The notes under the pieces are model-generated. The model did no database searches and was not told where the DNA came from. It saw nothing but the letters and a program-made list of their open reading frames with translations. The position numbers and the translations under genes were made by a program. A DNA stretch of 12,733 nt from an uncultured Lachnospiraceae bacterium. Its GTDB lineage: Bacteria > Bacillota > Clostridia > Lachnospirales > Lachnospiraceae. Below, piece by piece: positions 1-7,418 of the stretch (position 1 is the stretch's first letter; each line of letters starts with the position of its first letter). Location: contig CAMJWQ010000062.1 in assembly GCA_946409475.1 (NCBI GenBank), positions 1 to 12,733 on the forward strand, read 5' to 3'.

Positions 1-79
1 TTATTGTGCAATATGTATATGGTTAAATGTTTCATCGGAAAGAAAAATTGTGCAAAAAGCAATAAATAAAGAAAAGACG

Positions 80-125
80 AGATAATAAGAGCATTTTCAA
101 GATAATAATGTATATTTGATATAAA
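80..125 (+). promoter_or_regulatory. Candidate activator-dependent promoter with two direct repeats
   Basis: AGATAATAA is present at 80-88 and again at 100-108, about two helical turns apart. This is the spacing expected for tandem half-sites of an AraC-type activator. A poor -35 (TTCAAG, 96-101) is followed after 18 bases by TATAAA (120-125). The downstream repeat touches this -35, the arrangement seen where an activator compensates for a weak -35. In such A/T-rich DNA both matches could be chance. No regulator gene is visible in the window to support it. Confidence 0.22.
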
Positions 126-295
126 TTCGAAGATTTTGAGGCTTTAAAATAGTAAATAAATATGATATAAGTATAAAAACAAGCAAAATCAAAGAAGACA
201 TAGCAGAAATAAGAGAATAATTTTATGCCATTATTGCGGAAAAGCAGTATGGTATATATTTTTTAACTGTTTTAAATTGAAGAGAAGCATGAGGG

Positions 296-309
296 GTTAA
301 ACGATTAAC
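296..309. promoter_or_regulatory. Candidate LacI-family operator upstream of the GH127 gene
   Basis: The 14-base site GTTAAACGATTAAC is an inverted repeat with a central CG; only the pair flanking the central CG fails to match. LacI-family sugar regulators usually bind palindromes of this size with a central CG. The site ends 9 bases before the GGGGAG ribosome site (319-324) of the first sugar gene, where a bound repressor could block transcription. The assignment rests on shape and position only, and no regulator gene is in view. Confidence 0.35.
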
Positions 310-333
310 ATTTGCTTCGGGGAGATAGCAGCC

Positions 334-2295
334 ATGAATTTTGAATCCGGATTAAAAAGCTTACCGCTGGGAAGTATACATTTGAATGATAAATTTTGGA
401 GTCCGTATGTGAGACTGGTAAAAGACGTAATTTTACCGTATCAGTGGGAAATACTGAATGACCGTATACCGGAGGCAAAGCCCGGTCATTGTATACATAA
501 TTTCCGTATAGCTGCCGGAGAGGAAAAGGGCTCTTTTGAGGGAGTGGTATTCCAGGATACGGATCTTGCAAAATGGCTGGAAGCGGTTTCCTATATATTG
601 GCCCAATATGAAGATAAGGAATTGGAAAGGCTGGCAGACGAGGCAGTCTCCTTAATTGGAAAGGCACAATGTGAAGACGGCTACATTAATACTTACTTTA
701 CCATAAAGGAACCGGAATTAAGATGGACGAATCTTCAGGAGGGGCATGAATTATATACGGCAGGGCATTTGATCGAGGCAGCCGTAGCTTATTGTGAGGC
801 TACGGGAAAGGATTCTTTTTTAAAAACAGCGGAAAGGTTCGCAAAATTAATATGTGATGTTTTCGGACCGGGGAAAGAGCAGAATCATGGGTATCCGGGA
901 CATCAGGAAATAGAGCTGGCATTGGTTAAGCTTTACCGGATAACAGGAAATAAAAAATATTTAAATACGGCTAAATATTTTATTGACAGAAGAGGTGTGG
1001 GAGAAAACTATTTTTTATGGGAAGAGGGGCAGCAGAGGCGTAAACGTATCTTTGCTGAGTTTTCCCGATATGACCCCTGCTATTCCCAATCCCATTTACC
1101 CGTAAGAGAACAAAAAACAGCGGAGGGGCATGCGGTCAGAGCAGTCTATATGTATTGCGCCATGGCTGATTTAGCTTATGAATTCAGAGATGAAAGCTTA
1201 TTTAAGGCATGTGAAATAGTATGGAAAAACATAGTAACCAAGAGAATGTACATAACGGGAGGAATTGGTTCCTCCGGAATACTGGAAAGATTTACAACGG
1301 ATTATGATCTGCCCAATGACTGCAATTATGCAGAAACCTGTGCCTCCATCGGTTTGGCTTTATTTGGGAAACGTATGGCGCAGATAACGAAAGACGGGGC
1401 ATATATGGAGATTGTGGAGAAGGAATTATATAACTCCATATTATCGGGTATCTCTATGGACGGAAAGAGCTTCTTTTATGTAAATCCCCTGGAGGTCTGG
1501 CCGGATGCCTGTATGGACAGGACCTCCAGGGAGCATGTAAAAGCAGTAAGACAGAAATGGTTTGGCGTAGCCTGCTGTCCGCCAAACATAGCAAGGACCT
1601 TAGCATCATTGGGGCAGTATATTTATTTTTTGGAGGATGCCTGTTTATATGTAAACTTATATATTGCCAATGAGACGAATGTGAAGGTAAACGGGGTACC
1701 TTACCATGTGAAAATGGAGAGCGGCTTTCCATGGCAGGGGAGTATATCTTTTTCGATAGACGGAACCGGAGGAAAGGAAGCCGGATTTGCCTTTCGAATA
1801 CCCGGCTATGGGGGAGATTTTCAAATTTACAATAGTAAGAATGAAATTGAAAAATATGAGGTTCATAAAGGGTATGCCGTAATAAAGGGAGTATTCGTGG
1901 AAGAGACCTGGAGGATACGGTTTAGTATGAAGGCGGAGTTTGTGCGGGGCAATCCCCAAATACGTGCTGACTCCGGAAAGGCAGCGGTTATGAAAGGACC
2001 TCTGGTATATTGTCTGGAAGAGGCTGACAACGGGTCTAATCTGTCTGCCCTGTATGTTGATACAAGAGGCGGAATACAAGAGATTTATGACAGGGATTTA
2101 CTGGGTGGTGTCATTAAATTGCGGTGTAAAGGGAAAAAAATCAGCGGTTCGGAATGGAAAGAGGAGGAATTATACCATAGCAGACCGTTACGGCTGCAGG
2201 ACACAGCTCTGCAGGCAGTACCCTATTATTGCTGGGGGAACAGGGAAAAGGGTGAAATGCTGGTCTGGATGAAGGAAATAATAAGTGAGAGGTAA
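334..2295 (+). CDS. GH127 beta-L-arabinofuranosidase, cytoplasmic
   Basis: This 653-residue protein belongs to the GH127 (former DUF1680) family, which releases beta-L-arabinofuranose from short chains such as those on hydroxyproline-rich plant proteins. The length is close to the 658 residues of Bifidobacterium longum HypBA1. The zinc-cysteine active site is complete. Glu318 (ILERF) fits the acid/base, and Glu334 and Cys336 (NYAETC) fit two zinc ligands, with the same 16 and 18 residue spacing as in HypBA1 (E322, E338, C340). Cys414 and Cys415 (GVACCPPN) fit the nucleophile and last ligand. The N-terminal two thirds should be the alpha/alpha barrel, followed by beta domains. No signal peptide is seen, so it acts on imported sugar. 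The ATG at 334 has GGGGAG nine bases upstream. Some family members act on other sugars (for example aceric acid-type residues), so exact specificity is inferred. Confidence 0.9.
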   Translation: MNFESGLKSLPLGSIHLNDKFWSPYVRLVKDVILPYQWEILNDRIPEAKPGHCIHNFRIAAGEEKGSFEGVVFQDTDLAKWLEAVSYILAQYEDKELERLADEAVSLIGKAQCEDGYINTYFTIKEPELRWTNLQEGHELYTAGHLIEAAVAYCEATGKDSFLKTAERFAKLICDVFGPGKEQNHGYPGHQEIELALVKLYRITGNKKYLNTAKYFIDRRGVGENYFLWEEGQQRRKRIFAEFSRYDPCYSQSHLPVREQKTAEGHAVRAVYMYCAMADLAYEFRDESLFKACEIVWKNIVTKRMYITGGIGSSGILERFTTDYDLPNDCNYAETCASIGLALFGKRMAQITKDGAYMEIVEKELYNSILSGISMDGKSFFYVNPLEVWPDACMDRTSREHVKAVRQKWFGVACCPPNIARTLASLGQYIYFLEDACLYVNLYIANETNVKVNGVPYHVKMESGFPWQGSISFSIDGTGGKEAGFAFRIPGYGGDFQIYNSKNEIEKYEVHKGYAVIKGVFVEETWRIRFSMKAEFVRGNPQIRADSGKAAVMKGPLVYCLEEADNGSNLSALYVDTRGGIQEIYDRDLLGGVIKLRCKGKKISGSEWKEEELYHSRPLRLQDTALQAVPYYCWGNREKGEMLVWMKEIISER

Positions 2296-2305
2296 TAAAT
2301 CAGTT

Positions 2306-2339
2306 TTTTGAACCGTGATAAAATACTGCGGTTTCAAAA
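2306..2339 (+). repeat. Imperfect hairpin just after the GH127 gene
   Basis: TTTTGAACCG (2306-2315) pairs with CGGTTTCAAAA (2329-2339) to make a 10-bp stem with one bulged T and a 13-base loop. No run of T follows on either strand, so it is not a classical intrinsic terminator. A second weaker stem (CTCCGG/CCGGGG, about 2347-2369) lies a little downstream. No convincing promoter is seen in the 148-base gap before the binding-protein gene. Read-through from the GH127 gene is therefore possible, with these hairpins perhaps protecting or attenuating the message. Confidence 0.3.
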
Positions 2340-2443
2340 TAAATGTCTCCGGAATAAATAAAACCGGGGAAAGAAAAAAGTATAGGGTTAGGAAATAAGG
2401 AGAAGGTATTTCTTAACGCAATCAAGAATGGAGGATGTAAGGA

Positions 2444-3844
2444 ATGAAGAAGAAAGTATTGGCGGTGCTGCTCAGTGTAACCATGACGGCAGCTATGCTG
2501 GCAGGCTGCGGCAGCAAAACGGCATCTAATGAAACCGGAGCAGATGCCTCAAAAGAAACGGCAGAGGAAAGCTCCGGAGGTACGGGAACGGCAGGCACGA
2601 CGGAAATGGAGGTAGAGGGTGATGATGTTACGACCTTAAACGTATGGACATTTATTGAATTGCATCAGCAGTTCTACACGGATATGGCTGAAAAATGGAA
2701 TGCGGAAAATCCTGATAAAAAAGTAAAATTGGTTCTAAGTAACATGCAGTATGATGATATGCATAATAAATTGTCATTAGCATTGGAATCCGGAGAAGGT
2801 GCACCTGATATTGTAGATATTGAGCTGGGAAAATTCCCTGCCTTTATAACAGGTACTATAGGATTACGAGATTTATCAGACGTGATAGCACCTTATAAAG
2901 ACAACGTGGTGCAATCCAGATTAGATATCTATTCAAAGGATGGCAAGGTATACGGCCTTCCCACTCATGTTGGTGCAACGGTAGCTTTTTATAATACGGA
3001 GCAGTTAGAGGCTGCGGATGTTAATTATGAAGATATTAAGACATGGGATGATTTTAAGGAAGCAGGAGTAAAATACTATGAGGCTACCGGAAAATATTTT
3101 GCTGCTGTAGAAACCTCCGCTCAGTGGATGGTAAACTTAATGTTAGCACAAAAAGGCGGCGATTACATAGACGAAAGCGGTAATTTAGCTGTTAACAGTG
3201 ATGCCATGGTTGATGTGTTAACATACATAAAAGAAATGCAGGATACGGGAGCCTTCGCCACGGTGCCGGGCGGACAGCCCGATAATGATGAAGCTTATGG
3301 AGTTTATAATTCCGGAGATTATGCCGTACAAATTATGCCATTTTGGCAGACATCACGTTTTGTTAATTATATGACAGACCTGGACGGTAAGGTTGCAATA
3401 GCTCCCACTCCGGTATGGGATACCACGGACGGTGAATATGCCTCTATTGGCGGCGGTGGAACAGGTACGGCTATTGTGGCCTCCGGTCCTAATGCCGACC
3501 TTGCTGCTGAAGTAATGGCTTATATTAAGCTATCGGAAACAGCTAATGAACAGGTTTGGAATGTATTGGGATTTGACCCGGTTAATACTTCTGTTTGGTC
3601 GGATACCGCATTGACGGAAAATCCGGATAATCAATATGTGAAATTCTTTAAAAATCCGCCTTTCGACGCTCTGAATCAAATTAAGGATAACATAGGATCG
3701 CTGGGAGCCTTAAATGATGAAAGGTGGCCATCCATTAATAATGAATTCTGCAATGTGACCTTAAATAATATATATGAAAATGGTATGGATGTGAAGGAAG
3801 CCTTAGATGAATCACAGGCAAACCTTGAAAATGAATTCCAATAG
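2444..3844 (+). CDS. Sugar ABC transporter substrate-binding lipoprotein (family 1)
   Basis: This 466-residue protein is an extracellular solute-binding protein of the CUT1 class (SBP_bac_1). It would sit on the outer face of the membrane and hand sugar to the two permeases encoded next. Residues 1-21 form a lipoprotein signal peptide with lipobox LAGC, and Cys22 would carry the lipid. A flexible linker rich in Ser, Thr, Gly and Glu follows to about residue 62. The two-lobed binding domain begins near TLNVWTF and includes the typical hinge-region segment around DYAVQIMPFW. Start ATG 2444 has GGAGG nine bases upstream (2430-2434). The flanking GH127 and GH51 enzymes point to arabinofuranosyl oligosaccharides as ligand. 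That is inferred from context, since binding specificity cannot be read from the sequence. Confidence 0.88.
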   Translation: MKKKVLAVLLSVTMTAAMLAGCGSKTASNETGADASKETAEESSGGTGTAGTTEMEVEGDDVTTLNVWTFIELHQQFYTDMAEKWNAENPDKKVKLVLSNMQYDDMHNKLSLALESGEGAPDIVDIELGKFPAFITGTIGLRDLSDVIAPYKDNVVQSRLDIYSKDGKVYGLPTHVGATVAFYNTEQLEAADVNYEDIKTWDDFKEAGVKYYEATGKYFAAVETSAQWMVNLMLAQKGGDYIDESGNLAVNSDAMVDVLTYIKEMQDTGAFATVPGGQPDNDEAYGVYNSGDYAVQIMPFWQTSRFVNYMTDLDGKVAIAPTPVWDTTDGEYASIGGGGTGTAIVASGPNADLAAEVMAYIKLSETANEQVWNVLGFDPVNTSVWSDTALTENPDNQYVKFFKNPPFDALNQIKDNIGSLGALNDERWPSINNEFCNVTLNNIYENGMDVKEALDESQANLENEFQ

Positions 3845-3866
3845 AGAATAACTATTAATCTGTATA

Positions 3867-3901
3867 AAGGGATACGGGCAGGAATCTTACCTGTATCCCT
3901 T
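3867..3901 (+). repeat. Strong intercistronic hairpin between binding-protein and permease genes
   Basis: AAGGGATACGGG (3867-3878) pairs with CCTGTATCCCTT (3890-3901) in a 12-bp stem with one G-T wobble and an 11-base loop. It lies 22 bases after the stop of the binding-protein gene and ends 9 bases before the AAAGGAG ribosome site of the next gene. No T-run follows, so full termination is unlikely. In other sugar ABC operons a hairpin here protects the 3' end of the binding-protein message, so that more binding protein than permease is made. I infer the same role. Confidence 0.6.
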
Positions 3902-3927
3902 CATGCCTGGAAAGGAGTACGCAGGAA

Positions 3928-4812
3928 GTGAAAAAATTTTTTTATTCTCAAAAAATAGCTCCTTATGTCTTTATATTACCTTTTGCAGTTACCTTTCTTT
4001 TATTTTGGATAGGCCCGATTGCTAATGGAGCGTTACTAAGTTTTCAGGATGTTTTAAAGGATCAGTGGGTAGGATTTAAAAATTATCAGCGTTTACTAAC
4101 AGATAAGATTTTTTTAAAAGCAGTATGGAACAGCTTGAAATATATGTTCGGGACATTGGTGCTATTGATACCTTTTCCCATGCTTTTTGCCAGTTTATTA
4201 AACAGTAAATTAATGAAAAAGCCGGGTTTCTTTAAATCTATATATTTCTTACCGGCGTTGACATCCGTTGTCGTAGCCGGTACCATATTTCGATTGATGT
4301 TCGGTGAATTGGAGAGCTCTTTGGCCAACAGAGTGATTTCACTGTTCGGATTAGCACCTGTTAAATGGCTGAAGGGTGCCGGAACCGGTTATTTTGCTCT
4401 TCTGGTCTTGGCATGCTGGCGTTGGACAGGAGTTAATATTTTGTATTTCCTTGCAGGTCTTCAAAGTATTCCCAAAGAACTTTATGAGTCGGCTGCCATT
4501 GACGGAGCCGGTAAGTGGAAACTGTTTACCAAAATTTCCTTTCCTTTGGTGAAGCCGACTACGGTTTATGTATTGACCATCAGTATTTATGCCGGATTAT
4601 CTATGTTCTTGGAAAGCTATATGTTATGGAGGGGAAATAACTCACCCAATAATATAGGATTAACTATCGTTGGTTATTTATATCGGCAGGGTATTGAGAA
4701 AAGAGCAATGGGCTATGCCTGTGCCGTAGGATTGGTTCTTCTGGCCGTGGTTATGATAATCAACCTGATTCAATTGAAAGTAACGGGTACCTTTGATAAG
4801 GAGGCGAAATAA
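3928..4812 (+). CDS. CUT1 sugar ABC transporter permease, first subunit (MsmF/AraP-like)
   Basis: This is a 294-residue integral membrane protein with about six hydrophobic segments, near residues 12-34, 71-92, 105-127, 155-177, 211-231 and 262-282. The EAA loop that docks on the ATPase is at about 184-210 (ELYESAAIDGAGKWK followed by SFPLVKP), with the conserved Gly at 193. The length is normal for the CUT1 MsmF/UgpA-type subunit. It starts with GTG at 3928, preceded by AAAGGAG at 3911-3917. It would form a heterodimer with the next gene product and take substrate from the upstream lipoprotein. No ATP-binding gene is found in the cluster. An MsmX-like shared ATPase encoded elsewhere is the usual solution in Firmicutes. 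Confidence 0.9.
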   Translation: MKKFFYSQKIAPYVFILPFAVTFLLFWIGPIANGALLSFQDVLKDQWVGFKNYQRLLTDKIFLKAVWNSLKYMFGTLVLLIPFPMLFASLLNSKLMKKPGFFKSIYFLPALTSVVVAGTIFRLMFGELESSLANRVISLFGLAPVKWLKGAGTGYFALLVLACWRWTGVNILYFLAGLQSIPKELYESAAIDGAGKWKLFTKISFPLVKPTTVYVLTISIYAGLSMFLESYMLWRGNNSPNNIGLTIVGYLYRQGIEKRAMGYACAVGLVLLAVVMIINLIQLKVTGTFDKEAK

Positions 4813-4813
4813 T

Positions 4814-5668
4814 ATGAAACCTGCTTTAAAAGGAAAACAAAAAAATAGATTGGCAGCTATTTCGATGATTGTTTTATTTACCGTACTGGCGCTGCTTATT
4901 TTGCTGCCCATTTATGCCATATTTCTGGCCAGCTTTAAACCGGGAGGCCAATTGGTGCAATATGGTTTAAATCTGGATTTGGATTTCAGTCAAATGAGTT
5001 TTGATAATTATATACTGCTTTTTGCAGGCAGACATGAATACTGGACCTGGTTTTTTAACAGTATTATTTTAACGGTGATAACCGTAATATTGACATTAAT
5101 AGTCAGCTCTTTTGTGGGATATGGTTTTGCTGCCTATGATTTTAAAGGCAGGAATGCTCTGTTTATTTGTGTCTTAATTGTTTTATCCATACCCCTGGAG
5201 GTAGTTATGCTGCCTTTATATAAGCAAATATCGAATTGGGGACTAATGGATAATTATATGGCAATCGTATTACCCTTTATGGCTCATGCTTCCACTATTT
5301 TTTTCTTCAGGCAATATTTACTGGGGATTCCCAAGGAATTGATGGAAGCCGGAAGGATTGACGGTTCAACGGAATACGGAATTTTTTTCCGATTGATCAT
5401 TCCTATTATGAAGCCTGCATTTGCAGCAATGGCGATATTAAACGGTATGACAGCTTGGAATAACTATCTGTGGCCCTTATTGGTAATTAGGTCGGCTGAT
5501 AAATATACGCTGACCCTGGGACTTAACACACTGATTAATCCCTATGGTGACAATTATAATCTGTTAATTGTAGGCTGCTTTTTTTCCATAGTTCCTATTT
5601 TTATATTATTTATTTGTTTTCAAAAATATTTTATAGAAGGTATGACGGCAGGTGCGGTAAAAGGCTGA
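4814..5668 (+). CDS. CUT1 sugar ABC transporter permease, second subunit (MsmG/AraQ-like)
   Basis: This 284-residue membrane protein is the partner permease. Hydrophobic segments are near residues 13-39, 81-105, 115-137, 149-169, 196-216 and 248-270. The EAA loop at about 175-201 reads ELMEAGRIDG followed by IIPIMKP, typical of the MsmG/UgpE-type subunit. The C-terminal end FIEGMTAGAVKG is also characteristic of this subunit type. I chose ATG 4814 because AAGGAGG (4798-4804) lies nine bases upstream. An in-frame TTG at 4793 would place that ribosome site inside the gene. The start is one base after the stop of the first permease (TAA, 4810-4812), so the two are translated in close coupling. 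Confidence 0.92.
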   Translation: MKPALKGKQKNRLAAISMIVLFTVLALLILLPIYAIFLASFKPGGQLVQYGLNLDLDFSQMSFDNYILLFAGRHEYWTWFFNSIILTVITVILTLIVSSFVGYGFAAYDFKGRNALFICVLIVLSIPLEVVMLPLYKQISNWGLMDNYMAIVLPFMAHASTIFFFRQYLLGIPKELMEAGRIDGSTEYGIFFRLIIPIMKPAFAAMAILNGMTAWNNYLWPLLVIRSADKYTLTLGLNTLINPYGDNYNLLIVGCFFSIVPIFILFICFQKYFIEGMTAGAVKG

Positions 5669-5685
5669 TCACCGGGAGGTAAAAG

Positions 5686-7230
5686 ATGGCGATAAAAAAA
5701 GCAAAGATGGTTTTGGATAAAGATTACAAAATGGCAGCGGTAGACGAAAGGATATATGGTTCCTTCATTGAACATTTAGGCCGTGCCGTATATGATGGGA
5801 TTTATCAGCCGGGCCATCCGTTATCTGATGAAAAGGGATTCCGTAAGGATGTCATGGAGCTGGTAAAGGAATTGCAGGTTCCTATTATCCGCTATCCCGG
5901 GGGGAACTTTGTATCAAACTTTTTTTGGGAAGACAGTGTGGGACCGGTGGCGGAAAGACCTAAGCGCTTAGAATTGGCATGGAGAAGCCTGGAAAAGAAT
6001 GAAGTAGGGTTAAATGAGTTTGTCGGCTGGACGAGGGAAGTGAATTCCGATGTTATGATGGCAGTGAATCTGGGAACCAGAGGGATTGCCGATGCCTGCA
6101 ATATTCTGGAATATTGCAACCATCCGGGAGGAACCAAATACAGTGATCTGCGGATACGTCATGGCTTTAAGGAGCCTCATAATATTAAGACCTGGTGCCT
6201 GGGAAATGAAATGGACGGCTCCTGGCAGATAGGACATAAGACCATGGAGGAATACGGCCGGCTGGCAGAAGAAACGGCAAAAGCCATGAAGCTGATTGAT
6301 CCCGGTATTGAACTGGTTTCCTGCGGAAGCTCAGCCTACGATATGCCGACATTCCCAAAATGGGAAGCGGTCACACTTTCCTATACCTATGATTATGTGG
6401 AATACATATCCATGCACCAGTACTATGGAAACCGGAATGATGACAGTCTTGATTTTCTTGCCATGTCCGATGATATGGACCAGTTTATCCGTACGGTAAT
6501 TGCTACCTGTGATTATGTGAAGGCGAAAAAAAGAAGTAAAAAGAATATCAATATCAGCTTTGATGAGTGGAATGTCTGGTTCCATTCCAATGCGGCAGAT
6601 GATGATATCACAAAAAACCATCCCTGGCAGGTGGCGCCTCCCATGCTGGAAGATATTTATACCTTTGAGGATGCACTTTTAGTGGGCTTAATGCTAATCA
6701 CCCTGCTTAAACATGCGGACAGGGTAAAAATGGCATGTCTTGCCCAGCTGATCAACGTAATAGCTCCCATTATAACGGAGGCAGACGGCGGCGGTGCATG
6801 GAAACAGACTATTTTTTATCCTTTTATGCATGCATCCAGATATGGAAGGGGAGTGGTGCTGTTGCCTGTTATCCATACAACAAAGCATGATACGGCAAAA
6901 CATGAGGCGGTATCGGATATGGAAGCGGTAGCTGTCTGCAATGAAGAAAAAGAGGAAGTGACGATCTTCGCCGTAAACCGTACGCTGACGGAGGATGTGG
7001 AATTAACGGCCGACCTAAGAAGCTTTGAGGGGTATGAGCTTATAGAGCATATTGTACTGGAGCATGAAGATTTAAAGGCGGTGAACGGTTATGGATTCGA
7101 AGGGGTTGCACCCCGAAAGGTTAAGCAATGTACCATGAGTGACGGGATTTTAACGGGAATCTTACATAAAGCTTCCTGGAATGTAATAAGGCTTGGGAAG
7201 AAAATAAGAATAATAAAGGAAAAGGATTGA
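5686..7230 (+). CDS. abfA: GH51 alpha-L-arabinofuranosidase, cytoplasmic
   Basis: This 514-residue protein is a GH51 enzyme that removes alpha-L-arabinofuranose from arabino-oligosaccharides with retention. The catalytic barrel covers roughly residues 1-385, followed by a beta-sandwich. The acid/base is Glu175 (CLGNEMDG) and the nucleophile is Glu294 (SFDEWNVW), the same numbers as in Geobacillus stearothermophilus AbfA. Glu29 (GSFIEHLG), the RYPGGN segment near 69-74 and His244 (SMHQYY) complete the expected active site. No signal peptide is present, so it works on imported sugars. ATG 5686 has GGGAGG at 5674-5679 and lies 17 bases after the permease stop, so it shares that transcript. The TGA stop lies within the -35 box of the next promoter. 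Confidence 0.95.
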   Translation: MAIKKAKMVLDKDYKMAAVDERIYGSFIEHLGRAVYDGIYQPGHPLSDEKGFRKDVMELVKELQVPIIRYPGGNFVSNFFWEDSVGPVAERPKRLELAWRSLEKNEVGLNEFVGWTREVNSDVMMAVNLGTRGIADACNILEYCNHPGGTKYSDLRIRHGFKEPHNIKTWCLGNEMDGSWQIGHKTMEEYGRLAEETAKAMKLIDPGIELVSCGSSAYDMPTFPKWEAVTLSYTYDYVEYISMHQYYGNRNDDSLDFLAMSDDMDQFIRTVIATCDYVKAKKRSKKNINISFDEWNVWFHSNAADDDITKNHPWQVAPPMLEDIYTFEDALLVGLMLITLLKHADRVKMACLAQLINVIAPIITEADGGGAWKQTIFYPFMHASRYGRGVVLLPVIHTTKHDTAKHEAVSDMEAVAVCNEEKEEVTIFAVNRTLTEDVELTADLRSFEGYELIEHIVLEHEDLKAVNGYGFEGVAPRKVKQCTMSDGILTGILHKASWNVIRLGKKIRIIKEKD

Positions 7231-7255
7231 CAGCACCAAAAGTGTTTGTTATGAT
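7227..7255 (+). promoter_or_regulatory. Near-consensus sigma-A promoter of the glycine-cleavage operon
   Basis: A perfect -35 TTGACA (7227-7232) is followed by exactly 17 bases and the -10 TATGAT (7250-7255). A TG one base before the -10 (7247-7248) makes it an extended -10. Transcription would start near 7262, just upstream of the glycine riboswitch. The -35 overlaps the TGA stop (7228-7230) of the GH51 gene. This is the best promoter in the window. It implies constant strong initiation, with control left to the riboswitch. Confidence 0.85.
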
Positions 7256-7282
7256 TTCCATAATTTCATATCATCGGTTGAT

Positions 7283-7418
7283 GAATCCGAGAGAGACCAC
7301 GAGGATGTGGCGCCGAAGGGGAAAGCTGAAACTCTCAGGCAAAAGGATCGGATTCGGACGAAGCTCTGGAGAACATTTATGTACCGAAGAAGTGAATCTT
7401 TCAGGTGAAAGGACAGAG
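7283..7418 (+). ncRNA. Tandem glycine riboswitch (gcvT type)
   Basis: Two glycine aptamers lie in series. Aptamer I spans 7283-7355 and is closed by an 8-bp P1 (GAATCCGA/TCGGATTC). Inside it are the GAGAG/CTCTC pair of P2, a CCAC/GTGG stem of P3, and conserved GCGCCGAAGGGG and CTCAGGCAAAAGGA segments. An 8-base linker (7356-7363) leads to aptamer II at 7364-7418. Aptamer II has P1 CTCTG/CAGAG, P3 ACAT/ATGT, and conserved ACCGAAGAAG and TTTCAGGTGAAAGGA segments. The leader TGATGA (7279-7284) and the GAAG of the linker could form the known leader-linker kink-turn. Position before gcvT and a terminator fits the known glycine ON-switch, in which high glycine allows read-through into glycine cleavage genes. 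This stretch can be read as an open frame (7227-7445), but it is RNA. Confidence 0.95.

Larger units (their letters stand above)
1..333. other. A/T-rich upstream region of the arabinoside locus, no gene seen
   Basis: No credible coding region lies here. The stretch is very rich in A and T and holds several short repeats that look regulatory rather than coding. TTGTGCAA occurs at 4-11 and 48-55, exactly 44 bases apart. AGATAATAA occurs at 80-88 and 100-108, exactly 20 bases apart. A palindrome with a central CG lies at 296-309. No sigma-A promoter of good quality is visible; the best weak candidate is described separately. The region most likely carries the control sites for the downstream sugar genes, but that is inferred from position. 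Confidence 0.6.

Noticed and set aside
1657..2079. 140-codon antisense frame within the GH127 gene
   Set aside because: It is fully inside a gene with intact catalytic residues and shows no recognisable protein family.
2296..2443. Possible sigma-A promoter before the binding-protein gene (TTGAAC at 2308, TATAGG at 2381)
   Set aside because: None of the candidate -35 and -10 pairs has acceptable spacing, so I did not call a promoter.
4793..4813. Upstream TTG start for the second permease
   Set aside because: The AAGGAGG ribosome site would lie inside the gene; ATG 4814 has correct spacing.
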